Positions 33,000-42,041 of a DNA stretch of 64,000 nucleotides are shown piece by piece. The DNA comes from Ruminococcus flavefaciens. GTDB lineage: Bacteria; Bacillota; Clostridia; Oscillospirales; Ruminococcaceae. The stretch spans positions 1 through 64,000 of the forward strand of contig DFHF01000042.1 of the NCBI GenBank assembly GCA_002371825.1. The letters are read 5' to 3'. The translations under genes were made by a program, and so were the position numbers. Each line of letters starts with the position of its first letter. Positions within the stretch are counted from its first letter, which is position 1. Under the pieces are notes generated by a model. That model was not told the origin of the DNA, ran no database searches, and saw only the letters and a list, made by a program, of their open reading frames with translations.

Positions 33000-34934
33000 T
33001 TAGTCGTCAGTTACCGGTGATTCAGAATAGAGCTTTCCGACAACTCTGTCGTAGGTTATCATATCCAGATCCTTGTTATGAGGTATTTCCGGATCGAAGG
33101 AAGTAGAGTATACAGGCATTTTCTTCAGATAGTTCATCATCTTCTCAATAAATGAATCATGAGGTGCATCGATGATGTCCAGCAGTACATAGGGTACATA
33201 GAAGAATGAGAATTTCTCATCCGGCACCTTTGAGAAGTCTGCATCGTAGTTAGCCCAGAGGAAGTAGGTCTGCTCGTAGAGGATATTGCAGTTATCGCCG
33301 TTCATGCCCAGCTCATTGTAAACGCTGGTCTCGCCTCTGAGTGAGGGGAAGTGGTCGCCGACGAAGAACACCAGAGTAGGCTCGTCAACTTTCTTGAGGT
33401 CGTCGAGGAAGACTCTCATTCCCTCATTGGAGTGCTGGATCCACTGGAGGTAGTTATCGAACTCAGCATTGGGATCCTCACCCTGATTATAGGGCTGGTG
33501 ATTCTGCATTGTTGTTGTATGGATGTAGATCGGGTCGTCAGATGTCTTTACGAGATCAACGAGCTGATCGTAAACGGACTTATCGTCCACATATGTGCCG
33601 TAGTGTTCAACATCAACAGTGAAGTCGGTAGTTCCGTCGTAGTCATCGTGGAATATCATGTTCTTGAAGCCGAGTCTCGGGTAGACCTTGCTTCTGCTGT
33701 AGAAATTAGCCTGGAACGGGTGAACATATGCTGTATTGTATCCCCAGCTGTCATAGTACTGAGCCAGAGCAGGAAGCTCACGGTCTGCAAGCTCTCTCTG
33801 AGGCATATTCGGGTCGTTGAGTCCCTTTACAGGAAGTCCGAACATAAGCTCGAACTCGGAGCGGACTGTCCAGCTTGCGTAGGTAGGAGTGATTATTCTT
33901 CCGCTCTTGCCTTCATTGCAGGCTTCATCGAAGTACTTGTAAACGTCCTTGTCTATATCAAGCTGGTCGAAAACACGGAAGTCAGCGTAGGATTCGCTCA
34001 TTATTACGATAACATTGGGCTTGACACCGCCGTTGAAGTCACCGCTCTTGTCCACCTTGATATTGAGTATCTGCTCAATGTGTTCCTTATTGTAGTCATC
34101 GGGCTCTTTAAGGCGGTTGGCGTAGTCCTCAGAGGCTGTCTGCACCAGGAAAGTTACGAAGCCGTTATTGAGGAATTTCTCCTTCAGGAGCATATCATTT
34201 GTAGCCGCAGTAGTGTCCACCTTGAAGAAACCGTAGACAGGCTTATAGAACTTAGGCCATACTATCATCCAGAAGCCGGCTATGATAGCAGCAGAAGCTC
34301 CGGCAGTTCTTGTAACAGCCTTTTTGGTATACTTGGGGTTGAAGTAGAATACCAGAGCGATAAATGCGATAACAATTATATATGCCAGTATCAGCTGCGG
34401 GGTAATTTTTATGTAGGCAAAGGATTTCAGGCTCTTCACGCTCTTTGCGATCCTCATATCAGAGAGTATGAGGTGGTTGCCGTTGGTATTGTACTTGAAC
34501 AGCTCTGTGGTCGCCAGTGACATGAACAGTATGCTCTGTATCGCCACTGCCGCCCAGCCATGCCGGATGATCGATAGCAGCAGTATGAATATAGCAGCTG
34601 TTATCAGAAGTCCGAATATCATAGGGCCGGGGTGGTGGGTCCAGAGCTTGATATAGGGAGCAGCTCCCTTGCCCTGGGTTATCTCAGCTATGCTCATAAT
34701 GAATATCGGGAATATTATGAGCAGGAAAAGGTTCAGCTTTTTGAACTTATCGGTGTGTGTAGCACGTTTTGCAAAGAATTTTTTCAGGCGGGCAAATTTT
34801 TCTTTCTTAGCCTCATCCTGTATCTTTTCCCCAACATTTTCTGCAGCGCCGCTTATATCTGACATCTTGTCTTCAGCGGCAGTGATCTCATTTTCAGTCT
34901 CGCTGTTTATAATCTCTTTTGACTTTTCAGCCAT
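33000..34934 (-). CDS. LtaS-like membrane sulfatase (lipoteichoic acid synthase family)
   Basis: 644 residues. A charged N-terminal extension (about 1-65) is followed by about five membrane helices (70-245) and an extracellular sulfatase/alkaline-phosphatase domain. Family residues: PNVIVIMSESYADF (metal Glu), TYASWTVRSEFELMFG (catalytic Thr), HTTTMQNHQPY and FFVGDHFPSL (metal Asp/His). LtaS transfers glycerol phosphate from phosphatidylglycerol to build lipoteichoic acid; paralogues act as primases or on other phospholipid substrates. The charged N-terminal extension is longer than in S. aureus LtaS. Confidence 0.88.
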   Translation of the reverse strand: MAEKSKEIINSETENEITAAEDKMSDISGAAENVGEKIQDEAKKEKFARLKKFFAKRATHTDKFKKLNLFLLIIFPIFIMSIAEITQGKGAAPYIKLWTHHPGPMIFGLLITAAIFILLLSIIRHGWAAVAIQSILFMSLATTELFKYNTNGNHLILSDMRIAKSVKSLKSFAYIKITPQLILAYIIVIAFIALVFYFNPKYTKKAVTRTAGASAAIIAGFWMIVWPKFYKPVYGFFKVDTTAATNDMLLKEKFLNNGFVTFLVQTASEDYANRLKEPDDYNKEHIEQILNIKVDKSGDFNGGVKPNVIVIMSESYADFRVFDQLDIDKDVYKYFDEACNEGKSGRIITPTYASWTVRSEFELMFGLPVKGLNDPNMPQRELADRELPALAQYYDSWGYNTAYVHPFQANFYSRSKVYPRLGFKNMIFHDDYDGTTDFTVDVEHYGTYVDDKSVYDQLVDLVKTSDDPIYIHTTTMQNHQPYNQGEDPNAEFDNYLQWIQHSNEGMRVFLDDLKKVDEPTLVFFVGDHFPSLRGETSVYNELGMNGDNCNILYEQTYFLWANYDADFSKVPDEKFSFFYVPYVLLDIIDAPHDSFIEKMMNYLKKMPVYSTSFDPEIPHNKDLDMITYDRVVGKLYSESPVTDD

Positions 34935-35002
34935 TGAATATCATCCCTCTATCTATATAAATTAATTTATTAAACGTTTAAATTGCGGAATATACAACTA
35001 TA

Positions 35003-35031
35003 ACTATATCACAATTTGACGAAAAGTGCAA
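35003..35031 (-). promoter_or_regulatory. Sigma-A promoter of the LtaS-like gene
   Basis: Minus strand: TTGCAC (35031-35026), a 17-nt spacer ending in TGA, and TATAGT (35008-35003). Confidence 0.75.
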
Positions 35032-35122
35032 GTCATCTAAATAATTATCACAAACATTTCATTTTTTTCGTCGTATCGGTAATAGTGTACTGATAATGTT
35101 ATATTGATTTGTGCAGATTTAC

Positions 35123-35722
35123 TTATCTTGTTTTAAGGAATCCCTGATCTTCGGCATCGGAAATTATTTTTTCGATGAGGTCGGCAATATCGTCCGAAGC
35201 CTGAGCACTGTTAAGGTTTCTCTTTCGCACCTGATCGGAGAAAATACCGTGTTCCTTCCATGAGATGCCGTTTTTGGTGTAGTTCAGCAGCAGGGGCTGG
35301 ATATGGTCAAGGAGGTTGGCGAATTTTGATTCGGCTGTGGAATTTTCTTCAAATTCTCTCCAAAGGTCATAGGATTCTTTTTTCTGATCTTCCGGAAGCA
35401 GACCGAAGAGTCTCTGAGCAGCTTTCTCCTCACGTTCAGCCTTTGATCTGTTGCCCTCCTCATCGTAACAGTAGGTATCTCCTGCATCTATCTCCACAAC
35501 ATCGTGGATAAGCACCATTTTCATAACTTTAAGCACATCCACCGGCTCATTTGAGTACTCGGCAAGCAGGAAAGCCATTACTGCAAGGTGCCAGCTGTGC
35601 TCTGCATCGTTCTCTTTCCTGTTCTCGTTAAGTACATATGTCTGGCGGTAAAGAGCTTTCATTTTATCCAGCTCGAGTACAAAGCTTATCTGCTTCTGAA
35701 GTCTTTCATTAATGTTCAGCAT
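35123..35722 (-). CDS. HD-domain hydrolase (YfbR/HDDC2-like)
   Basis: 199 residues, soluble. Metal-binding HD pattern: AEHSWHLAVMAF (His), LIHDVVEIDAGD (His-Asp) and LLDHIQPLL (Asp). The family includes 5'-deoxynucleotidases that dephosphorylate dNMPs. It lies 8 nt downstream of the reductase gene and is probably co-transcribed. The exact substrate is inferred from family only. Confidence 0.85.
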   Translation of the reverse strand: MLNINERLQKQISFVLELDKMKALYRQTYVLNENRKENDAEHSWHLAVMAFLLAEYSNEPVDVLKVMKMVLIHDVVEIDAGDTYCYDEEGNRSKAEREEKAAQRLFGLLPEDQKKESYDLWREFEENSTAESKFANLLDHIQPLLLNYTKNGISWKEHGIFSDQVRKRNLNSAQASDDIADLIEKIISDAEDQGFLKTR

Positions 35723-35730
35723 ATATCCTC

Positions 35731-36435
35731 CTAAATGACCATCCCGCCGTTGACGGCGAGAGTCTGACCTGTGATGTATTCTGCCTGCTGTGAGGCAAGG
35801 AATGAGACTGCGTCTGCAATATGTTCGGGTTTACCGAAAATTCCAAGGGGGATATCCTCACGGATAAGAGCAAGATCCTCCTCAGAGAAGCGGCTGTTCA
35901 TTTCTGTCATTATGAATCCCGGAGCAACACAGTTCACCCTTATGCCTGAGGGAGCCACTTCCTTTGCAAGTGCTTTTGTAAAGCCTATGAGGCCGGCTTT
36001 TGAGGCGGAATAGTCCACCTCACAGGATGCTCCGCACTGTCCCCACATTGAGGAAATGTTGATTATGCAGCCTGCTCCGTTTCTTATCATATCCGGCAGC
36101 ACTGTTCTGGCGCAGTTCATAGCACCGGTGAGGTTCACTGCCATTATCTGTGAAGCCTTTTCCTGGGGTATACAGTGGAAAAGATCGATCTCTGAGATGC
36201 CTGCATTGTTTACAAGAAGATCAATACGACCGATCTCGCTGAACGCATCACTGACAGCCTTTATATCGGAAATATCGAATCCTATAGCCTGTCCGTTTAT
36301 CTCTGCGGCAAGAGCTCCGGCTTTTTCCTTTGAGCGGGAATAATTTATAATGACGGAGTATCCGTCCTGAGCGAGCCTGCGGCATATTGCGGAGCCGATA
36401 CCGCCTGCGCCGCCGGTCACAAGGGCTTTTTTCAT
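35731..36435 (-). CDS. Short-chain dehydrogenase/reductase (FabG/YmfI-like)
   Basis: 234 residues. Rossmann signature TGGAGGIGSAI at residues 7-17, NNAGIS, catalytic Ser in NISSMWG and YSASK (Tyr and Lys), then VAPGFIMTEMN and QTLAVNGGMV at the end. The family includes 3-oxoacyl-ACP reductases and the EF-P 5-aminopentanone reductase YmfI. No other fatty-acid genes are adjacent, so the YmfI role is a fair alternative. AAGGAGGAAG precedes ATG. Confidence 0.88.
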   Translation of the reverse strand: MKKALVTGGAGGIGSAICRRLAQDGYSVIINYSRSKEKAGALAAEINGQAIGFDISDIKAVSDAFSEIGRIDLLVNNAGISEIDLFHCIPQEKASQIMAVNLTGAMNCARTVLPDMIRNGAGCIINISSMWGQCGASCEVDYSASKAGLIGFTKALAKEVAPSGIRVNCVAPGFIMTEMNSRFSEEDLALIREDIPLGIFGKPEHIADAVSFLASQQAEYITGQTLAVNGGMVI

Positions 36436-36471
36436 ATGCTTCCTCCTTGGGAGAATTTATCGTCGGTTAAC

Positions 36472-36480
36472 ATTATAACA
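36472..36480 (-). promoter_or_regulatory. Extended -10 of the reductase operon
   Basis: Minus strand TATAAT (36477-36472) preceded by TGT. The -35 at 17 nt is poor (TGGATT). Confidence 0.6.
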
Positions 36481-36510
36481 TATCGCTGTTGAAAAATCCA
36501 GTGTTAAGAC

Positions 36511-36539
36511 TTGAAATGTTTGCGAAATCATGTTACAAT
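36511..36539 (+). promoter_or_regulatory. Sigma-A promoter of the DUF896-cdd operon
   Basis: TTGAAA (36511-36516), a 17-nt spacer ending in TGT, and TACAAT (36534-36539). Confidence 0.82.
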
Positions 36540-36546
36540 AATGTAA

Positions 36547-36627
36547 TGATCGGAGGAACGGGAGTTATCCTGACATGAGAAAAGCATCCCTCCGGACTTC
36601 CTTTATTTGCCGTTTCCGGCATTTTTA
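36547..36627 (+). promoter_or_regulatory. Leader with possible attenuator before the DUF896 gene
   Basis: CGGAGG (36550-36555) can pair with CCTCCG (36590-36595), and a short terminator-like hairpin TGCCG/CGGCA with five Ts follows (36608-36626). The start codon is 24 nt further on. Confidence 0.4.
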
Positions 36628-36649
36628 TTACTATTTAAGAGGTGCCATT

Positions 36650-36865
36650 ATGGATCAGAAAAAAATAGACCGTATAAATGAGCTTGCGAGAAAATCAAAA
36701 GCTGAAGGGCTTACTGAAGCTGAAAAAGCTGAGCAGACTGAGCTCAGGAATGAGTACAGAGCTGCTGTGACCGGAAATCTCCTTGGACAGCTTGAAAATA
36801 CATATGTAGTCACTCCCGACGGCAAAAAGAAAAAGCTTAGCGCAGGACACGGAGGCAGAAAATGA
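36650..36865 (+). CDS. DUF896 (YnzC/UPF0291) family protein
   Basis: 71 residues from ATG 36650, with AAGAGGTG 5 nt upstream; a frame extending back to 36575 runs through the leader hairpins and is less likely. The pattern KKIDRINELARKSKAEGLT followed by EKAEQTELRNEYRAAV and the lysine-rich VTPDGKKKKL is the classic DUF896 helical hairpin. In Bacillus the homologues are SOS- or stress-linked but of unclear function. It overlaps cdd by 4 nt. Confidence 0.9.
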   Translation: MDQKKIDRINELARKSKAEGLTEAEKAEQTELRNEYRAAVTGNLLGQLENTYVVTPDGKKKKLSAGHGGRK

Positions 36866-37254
36866 CAAACGGTGAGCTCTACGAAATGGCTGTAAAGGCC
36901 GCTGAAAATTCCTACAGCAAGTACTCACGTTTTCGTGTGGGGGCAGCCCTTCTTGCGGAAAACGGGAAAGTGTACACCGGCTGCAATATCGAAAATGCTT
37001 CCTATTCTCTGACTAACTGTGCTGAGAGGACTGCGGTGTTCAAGGCTGTATCAGAGGGAGTCACAGGCTTCAGGGCGATAGCTGTTGCAGGCAGCAGCAA
37101 CGATGACTTCACAAAGCCATGCACTCCCTGCGGTGCCTGTTTACAGGTGCTCAGCGAGTTCTGCGGAAGCGATGTGGTGATAATACTTGCAAACGGCTGG
37201 TTCAGACTTTCTGATCTTATGCCGCTGCGATTTACAGAAGATAGTATGAAATGA
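36862..37254 (+). CDS. cdd: Cytidine deaminase
   Basis: 130 residues, homotetrameric class. It deaminates cytidine and deoxycytidine to uridine forms for pyrimidine salvage. Zinc and catalytic motifs are NCAERTAVFKA (Cys and Glu) and PCTPCGACLQVLSEF (two Cys). The substrate-binding block GCNIENASYSLTNCAE is intact. GGAGG precedes ATG, which overlaps the DUF896 stop. Confidence 0.95.
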   Translation: MTNGELYEMAVKAAENSYSKYSRFRVGAALLAENGKVYTGCNIENASYSLTNCAERTAVFKAVSEGVTGFRAIAVAGSSNDDFTKPCTPCGACLQVLSEFCGSDVVIILANGWFRLSDLMPLRFTEDSMK

Positions 37255-37268
37255 TACCGGAGGTACCT

Positions 37269-39113
37269 ATGGAGCTTAAAGATAAGATCGAAAAACACCT
37301 TCTTGAAGTACAGAAGCCCTCTCGCTATATCGGAGGAGAGGTTGGAAGTGTCATTAAGGACAAGTCAAAGGTGGATGTCAGGTTCGCATTCTGCTTCCCG
37401 GATACCTATGATATAGGTATGTCTCACCTTGGCATGAAGATACTCTATTCTCTTACTAATGAAAGGGAGAATTACTGGTGCGAGAGATGCTTTGCGCCCT
37501 CTGAGGATTTTGAGGCTATAATGCGTGAGAATGATATCCCGCTGTATGCACTGGAAAGTCTTGACCCCATAAAGGATTTTGACTTCATTGGTTTTACATT
37601 GCAGTATGAGCTGTCCTATGCAAATATCCTGAATATGCTGGATCTTGCAGGACTGCCGGTATTTGCTGCGGACAGAGGTGACGAGCTGACAAATATCGTT
37701 GTTGCCGGAGGCCCATGCGTCTGTAATCCTGAGCCACTGGCTGATTTCTTCGATATTTTTATCCTCGGTGAGGGTGAAGAGGTAAACCTTGAGCTCATGG
37801 ACCTGTACTGGGAGATGAAGCAGCAGGGTGCGACTAAAACGGAATTCCTCCGTAAAGCCTGCCATATTGAAGGAATATACGTCCCCAGATTTTACAGCTT
37901 TGTCTATAAAGAGGACGGAACTATCGAGAGGCTCGTAGTCTCGGACGGTGCTCCTGAGGTGGTAAGGAAGCGCATAATCAAGGATTTCGACAGCGTTTAC
38001 TATCCGGATAACTTTGTTGTGCCGTTTACTGAGATAGTTCACGACAGAGTTTCTGTTGAGGTCCTGAGAGGCTGTATAAGAGGCTGCCGATTCTGTCAGG
38101 CAGGATTCATATACCGCCCGTTCCGTGAAAAGCACACCGATACTATATGTAAGGAGACTAAGTGCCTCTGCGAGAATACCGGTTACGATGAGGTATCCCT
38201 TGCATCCCTCAGTACCAGTGACCACTCTGAGATAGACCCTATGCTCACCCAGCTCATAGAATATACTGCGGCAGAGAGGATAAATCTGTCACTGCCGTCT
38301 CTCCGTGTGGACAACTTCTCGGAATCTCTGCTCGAAAAGATAAAGAAGGTCCGCAAGAGCGGTCTCACATTTGCTGCTGAGGGCGGTACTCAGCGTCTTC
38401 GTGATGTTATAAATAAGAACGTCAGCGAGGAGGAGATAATGAATACCTGCACCATTGCTTTCAAGGGAGGCTATTCTGCGGTAAAGCTCTACTTTATGAT
38501 GGGGCTTCCTACTGAGACCGATGAGGATATAGTAGGCATTGCTGACCTTGCCAATCGTATAATAGATCTGTTCTACAGCATTGAGGACAGACCCAAGGGC
38601 AGGGGAGTCCAGATCTCCATAAGCTGCGCCACATTCGTCCCCAAGCCCTTTACACCGTTCCAGTTTGAGCCTCAGGATACCCGTGAGATGATAGAGCATA
38701 AGCAGAAGCTGCTGCTGGATTCTGTAAAGACAAAGAAGATAAAGGTCAGCTATCATGACCCTAATGTCAGTCAGCTTGAGGTCATACTTGCAAAGGGCGA
38801 CAGGAGGCTCTGCAAGGCTATTTATGCTGCATGGAAGAAGGGCTGTAAGTTCGACAGCTGGGAGGAATACTTCCACTTTGACAAGTGGGTGGAGGCTTTT
38901 GAGGAGTGCGGAATAGATACCTCATTCTACGCTAACCGCCGATTTGAGTACGATGAGATCCTTCCCTGGGATCATCTGGATTATCTTGTTTCAAAGGAAT
39001 TCTTCATCCGTGAGAATAAGACTGCACATAATGCAGTGACAACTCCTAACTGCCGTCTGAGATGCTCCGGCTGCGGAGTTAATAAAAAAGTGGGGAGGGA
39101 TTGTTTTTGCTGA
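37269..39113 (+). CDS. B12-binding-type radical SAM protein, TIGR03960-like
   Basis: 614 residues from ATG 37269 (GGAGG 5 nt upstream; an upstream ATG overlaps cdd). The N-terminal region resembles a cobalamin-binding fold (DTYDIGMSHLGMKILY, EDFEAIM). The radical SAM cluster is LRGCIRGCRFCQAGF (Cx3Cx2C) near residue 275, with AAEGGTQRLRDVINKN later. C-terminal Cys-rich CRLRCSGCGVNKKVG may bind a metal. The family is almost always adjacent or fused to DUF2344, as here. The reaction is unknown; a tRNA or rRNA modification has been guessed. Confidence 0.88.
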   Translation: MELKDKIEKHLLEVQKPSRYIGGEVGSVIKDKSKVDVRFAFCFPDTYDIGMSHLGMKILYSLTNERENYWCERCFAPSEDFEAIMRENDIPLYALESLDPIKDFDFIGFTLQYELSYANILNMLDLAGLPVFAADRGDELTNIVVAGGPCVCNPEPLADFFDIFILGEGEEVNLELMDLYWEMKQQGATKTEFLRKACHIEGIYVPRFYSFVYKEDGTIERLVVSDGAPEVVRKRIIKDFDSVYYPDNFVVPFTEIVHDRVSVEVLRGCIRGCRFCQAGFIYRPFREKHTDTICKETKCLCENTGYDEVSLASLSTSDHSEIDPMLTQLIEYTAAERINLSLPSLRVDNFSESLLEKIKKVRKSGLTFAAEGGTQRLRDVINKNVSEEEIMNTCTIAFKGGYSAVKLYFMMGLPTETDEDIVGIADLANRIIDLFYSIEDRPKGRGVQISISCATFVPKPFTPFQFEPQDTREMIEHKQKLLLDSVKTKKIKVSYHDPNVSQLEVILAKGDRRLCKAIYAAWKKGCKFDSWEEYFHFDKWVEAFEECGIDTSFYANRRFEYDEILPWDHLDYLVSKEFFIRENKTAHNAVTTPNCRLRCSGCGVNKKVGRDCFC

Positions 39114-39763
39114 GAGTAAGAGCTACATTTAAAAAGACGGGCAGGGCAAAGTACATTTCCCACCTTGACCTGAACCGCTGTATGCTGAGGACTTTCCGGC
39201 GCTCCGGACTTCCTATATGGTACACTGAGGGATTCAATCCCCACCCGTATTACGCTTTTGCACTGGCGCTTTCACTGGGATTTGAGAGCGAATGTGAGAT
39301 ACTTGACTTCAATATCACCGATGACAATATGTCAATGGAGGAGATACGGGACCGCCTCAATGCTGTTATGCCGGAGGGTATGGGCATAATAAAGGTGGAG
39401 ATACAGGTGCAGAAGATTACTGCTATCGCCAAGGCTGAGTACAGCTTCTCACTTATGACAGATTCTCCGGAAAAGCTTATGGAGGATGTAAAGAAGCTCA
39501 TCGGCAGTGAGGAGATACTCATTGAAAAAAAGACAAAGAAGGGTATAAAGACTGTGGATATAAAGCCGGATATGGAGATAATATCCTGTGAGCAGACTGA
39601 CTGCTCAGTGGACATTGTGATGAGACTTCCGGCCGGCACTCAGACCAACTATAACCCCACTCTCTTTGTTGAGGCACTGAAGAATTCCGGAGCACAGCCC
39701 TTTGAGGCTGAGAAATTCGTCCGCAGAGCTATTCTGTGTGCTGATGATACTATTTTCAAATGA
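39107..39763 (+). CDS. DUF2344/TIGR03936 family protein
   Basis: About 218 residues starting at TTG 39107, preferred because GGGGAGG lies 8 nt upstream; TTG 39101 is too close to it. It overlaps the radical SAM gene by 7 nt. Family signature FKKTGRAKYISHLDLNRCM, then FRRSGLPIWYTEGFNPHP and LALSLGFESECE. The partner relationship to the upstream radical SAM protein is a constant feature of the family and implies a joint reaction. Confidence 0.87.
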   Translation: MLRVRATFKKTGRAKYISHLDLNRCMLRTFRRSGLPIWYTEGFNPHPYYAFALALSLGFESECEILDFNITDDNMSMEEIRDRLNAVMPEGMGIIKVEIQVQKITAIAKAEYSFSLMTDSPEKLMEDVKKLIGSEEILIEKKTKKGIKTVDIKPDMEIISCEQTDCSVDIVMRLPAGTQTNYNPTLFVEALKNSGAQPFEAEKFVRRAILCADDTIFK

Positions 39764-39772
39764 GGAACGATC

Positions 39773-40558
39773 ATGGATATTATAAAAAATGATATAGACG
39801 GCGGCAAGTCCTTCGATTGGGGGAAGGCCTCCGCAGATTATGCAAAATACAGAGATATATACCCGCCCATATTCTTTGATAAGGTCGCTCAGCTCGGCTT
39901 GTGTGTAAAGGGGCAGAGAGTTCTTGACCTGGGTACAGGCACCGGAGTAGTCCCCAGGGCTATGTATCATTACGGCGCCAGGTGGACCGGTGCTGATATC
40001 TCTGAAAATCAGATAATACAGGCAAGAGCTCTTTCTGAAGGCATGGATATAGACTACATAGTCTCTCCGGCAGAGGATATAGACTTCCCTGACGGTACAT
40101 TCGATGTCATAACAGCCTGTCAGTGCTTCTTTTATTTCGACTACGAAAAGGTAGTTCCGAAGCTGGCGAAGCTGCTTAAGAGCGGCGGCAGACTGGTGAT
40201 ACTCTTTATGGCATGGGTGCCTGCTGATGACGATATCGCCAGAGCAAGCGAGGAGCTGGTCCTGAAATACAATCCCGCATGGACAGGCGGAGGATATGAA
40301 CGTGCTCCTGTGTTTGTGCCTGAGACAGCAGAAAAATACTTCGATATTGAAGTGAGGGATGAATATGACCTTATGGTGCCGTTTACCCGTGAGAGCTGGA
40401 ACGGACGCATGAAGGCCTGCCGTGGAGTGGGAGCTTCCCTGACCGCTGAGCAGACCGCAGCCTGGGAAAAAGACCATATCTCACTCCTTGAAAAGCTGGC
40501 TCCGCCGGAATTTGAGATACTCCACCACGGTGCTATGGCAGTCCTGAGGAAGAAATAA
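39773..40558 (+). CDS. Class I SAM-dependent methyltransferase
   Basis: 261 residues, soluble. SAM motif I VLDLGTGTGVVPRAM (about 49-63), motif II WTGADISENQI, motif IV DVITACQCFFYF (about 109-120). Resembles UbiE/Methyltransf_11 members acting on small molecules. It follows the DUF2344 gene by 9 nt and could be the last gene of the cdd operon. The substrate is unknown. Confidence 0.85.
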   Translation: MDIIKNDIDGGKSFDWGKASADYAKYRDIYPPIFFDKVAQLGLCVKGQRVLDLGTGTGVVPRAMYHYGARWTGADISENQIIQARALSEGMDIDYIVSPAEDIDFPDGTFDVITACQCFFYFDYEKVVPKLAKLLKSGGRLVILFMAWVPADDDIARASEELVLKYNPAWTGGGYERAPVFVPETAEKYFDIEVRDEYDLMVPFTRESWNGRMKACRGVGASLTAEQTAAWEKDHISLLEKLAPPEFEILHHGAMAVLRKK

Positions 40559-40589
40559 AAATATTTTTTCCCTTTTTTCCAAAAAACAC

Positions 40590-40618
40590 TTGCAATTTTC
40601 AGCAAAGTGTGGTATGAT
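40590..40618 (+). promoter_or_regulatory. Sigma-A promoter of rplS
   Basis: TTGCAA (40590-40595), a 17-nt spacer ending in TGG, and TATGAT (40613-40618). Confidence 0.82.
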
Positions 40619-40624
40619 ATAAAA

Positions 40625-40832
40625 GCATTTGAAATCCGTTCGTTATGATTTTATCACGCGAATGAGGGTTAATGCCGAAAGACATTAAATCGGATAGTCC
40701 GCTGACTGTCTGGAAGCCGGTAAAGACATACATGATATATTGACATCAGGGCTTCGTTTCCGCCGCTGCGAATGCTGAACGCTTCTGCGGAGCAGTTTAT
40801 GAATATCCGGAAATTTTAGGAGGAAAATTAAA
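40625..40832 (+). promoter_or_regulatory. Long rplS leader, possible L19 autoregulatory RNA
   Basis: About 208 nt separate the promoter from the rplS start codon and contain several possible hairpins (for example CCGC near 40762 with GCGG near 40789) and no reading frame of note. Low-GC Gram-positives are known to carry an L19 leader RNA here. I cannot confirm the consensus by eye. Confidence 0.5.
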
Positions 40833-41177
40833 ATGGATGCACTCAAGTTAATCAGCGAATCAAGCATGAAGGAAAATGTTCCTGAGTTCAACGTAGGTGA
40901 TACTATCAAGGTTCACGTACAGATCAAGGAAGGCGACAAGAGCCGTATTCAGATCTTCGAGGGTACAGTTATCGCTAAGAAGCACGGCGGAATCAGTGAG
41001 ACTTTCACTGTTAGACGTGTTGCTCACGGCTGCGGTATCGAGAGAGTATTCCCTCTCCACTCACCTGTTGTTGACAAGATCGAGGTCGTAAGACACGGTA
41101 AGGTTCGCAGAGCTAAGCTTTATTACCTCAGAGACAGAGTTGGTAAGGCTGCTAAGGTCAAGGAGCAGATCCGCTAA
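40833..41177 (+). CDS. rplS: 50S ribosomal protein L19
   Basis: 114 residues, standard length. It sits at the 30S-50S interface. Characteristic blocks: [55 protein letters not shown] and [18 protein letters not shown], each split here. AGGAGG precedes ATG. Confidence 0.97.
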   Translation: MDALKLISESSMKENVPEFNVGDTIKVHVQIKEGDKSRIQIFEGTVIAKKHGGISETFTVRRVAHGCGIERVFPLHSPVVDKIEVVRHGKVRRAKLYYLRDRVGKAAKVKEQIR

Positions 41178-41241
41178 GAGGTGTAAGAATGAGTTCGGGC
41201 AGAGCTTTCTGCCTGACTCATTATATTCCTTTTGCTCCGTG

Positions 41242-41264
41242 AGGGACTTAAAGTCCCTTTTTTG
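41242..41264 (+). terminator. Terminator of rplS
   Basis: Stem AGGGACT/AGTCCCT (41242-41248 with 41252-41258) with a 3-nt loop and six Ts. A larger ATGAGT.../...ACTCAT hairpin lies just before it. Confidence 0.85.
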
Positions 41265-41306
41265 CTACATATTTATTTTTGTAATGTATGAACAGGAGGC
41301 TTCGCC

Positions 41307-42041
41307 ATGAATGAAGAAAAGGATATAATAAATGAGGAAACATCGGAAGAGGCTTCCGCAGATATAGCAGAGGATAATGCTGAGGAGAGCTCTCCCGCTG
41401 AAAAGAATACTGATGAGAAAAAGTCCTTCGGAAAGCGCTTCCTTGAGGATACCATAGATATAGTTGAATCGACTATCGTCACTATATTTATAATAGGTAT
41501 GATCTTTACATACCTGCTCCACCCGGTAAGCGTTGTGGGAGGTTCTATGAATCCTACCCTTATGAACAGCGACAAGATAATGATGACTACCGTATTCACA
41601 AAGCTGAAATACGGTGATATCATAGTTGTTGACAACGATAAGGCTTACGATATCGATGAGAACGGCAATCCTGTGGCAGTCAATATCGACGGCAACCGCC
41701 TTAAGGAGTGCATTATAAAGCGAGTTATCGCTACTCCCGGACAGGAGATCGATATCAGAGACGGAAAGGCCTACGTTGACGGCAAGGAACTGGATGAACC
41801 CTACGTTATGAAGGATGCAAAGACTGAGACACTTACTGCCTTCAACGGCAAGTACCCCTTCAAGGTGCCTGATGGCTACTATTTCGTAATGGGCGACAAC
41901 CGTGAAAAATCATCAGACAGCCGTGATGCCGGAGTTGGCCTCATAAAAAAGAGCCAGGTCTACGGCAAGGCTATACTGAGATATCAGCCTTTCAGCGATT
42001 TCAAGTTCCTGCTGAATTCAAAGAATGAATCTGCTAACTAA
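41307..42041 (+). CDS. lepB: Type I signal peptidase (first copy)
   Basis: 244 residues. An acidic cytoplasmic N-terminus of about 45 residues is followed by one membrane helix (about 54-76) and an extracellular protease domain. Catalytic Ser in VVGGSMNPTL, Lys in IIKRVIATPG and the GDNREKSSDSRD box are all present. It removes signal peptides from exported proteins. AGGAGG precedes ATG. It overlaps the second copy by 17 nt. Confidence 0.94.
   Translation: MNEEKDIINEETSEEASADIAEDNAEESSPAEKNTDEKKSFGKRFLEDTIDIVESTIVTIFIIGMIFTYLLHPVSVVGGSMNPTLMNSDKIMMTTVFTKLKYGDIIVVDNDKAYDIDENGNPVAVNIDGNRLKECIIKRVIATPGQEIDIRDGKAYVDGKELDEPYVMKDAKTETLTAFNGKYPFKVPDGYYFVMGDNREKSSDSRDAGVGLIKKSQVYGKAILRYQPFSDFKFLLNSKNESAN

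Noticed and set aside
33351..34520. A 389-codon open frame on the plus strand
   Set aside because: It lies fully opposite the LtaS-like gene, has no ribosome site and its composition is the antisense of a well-supported protein.
37365..38225. A 286-codon open frame on the minus strand
   Set aside because: Antisense shadow of the radical SAM gene; no start signals and no recognisable domain.
39605..40477. A 290-codon open frame on the minus strand
   Set aside because: Antisense to the DUF2344 and methyltransferase genes, which have clear motifs.
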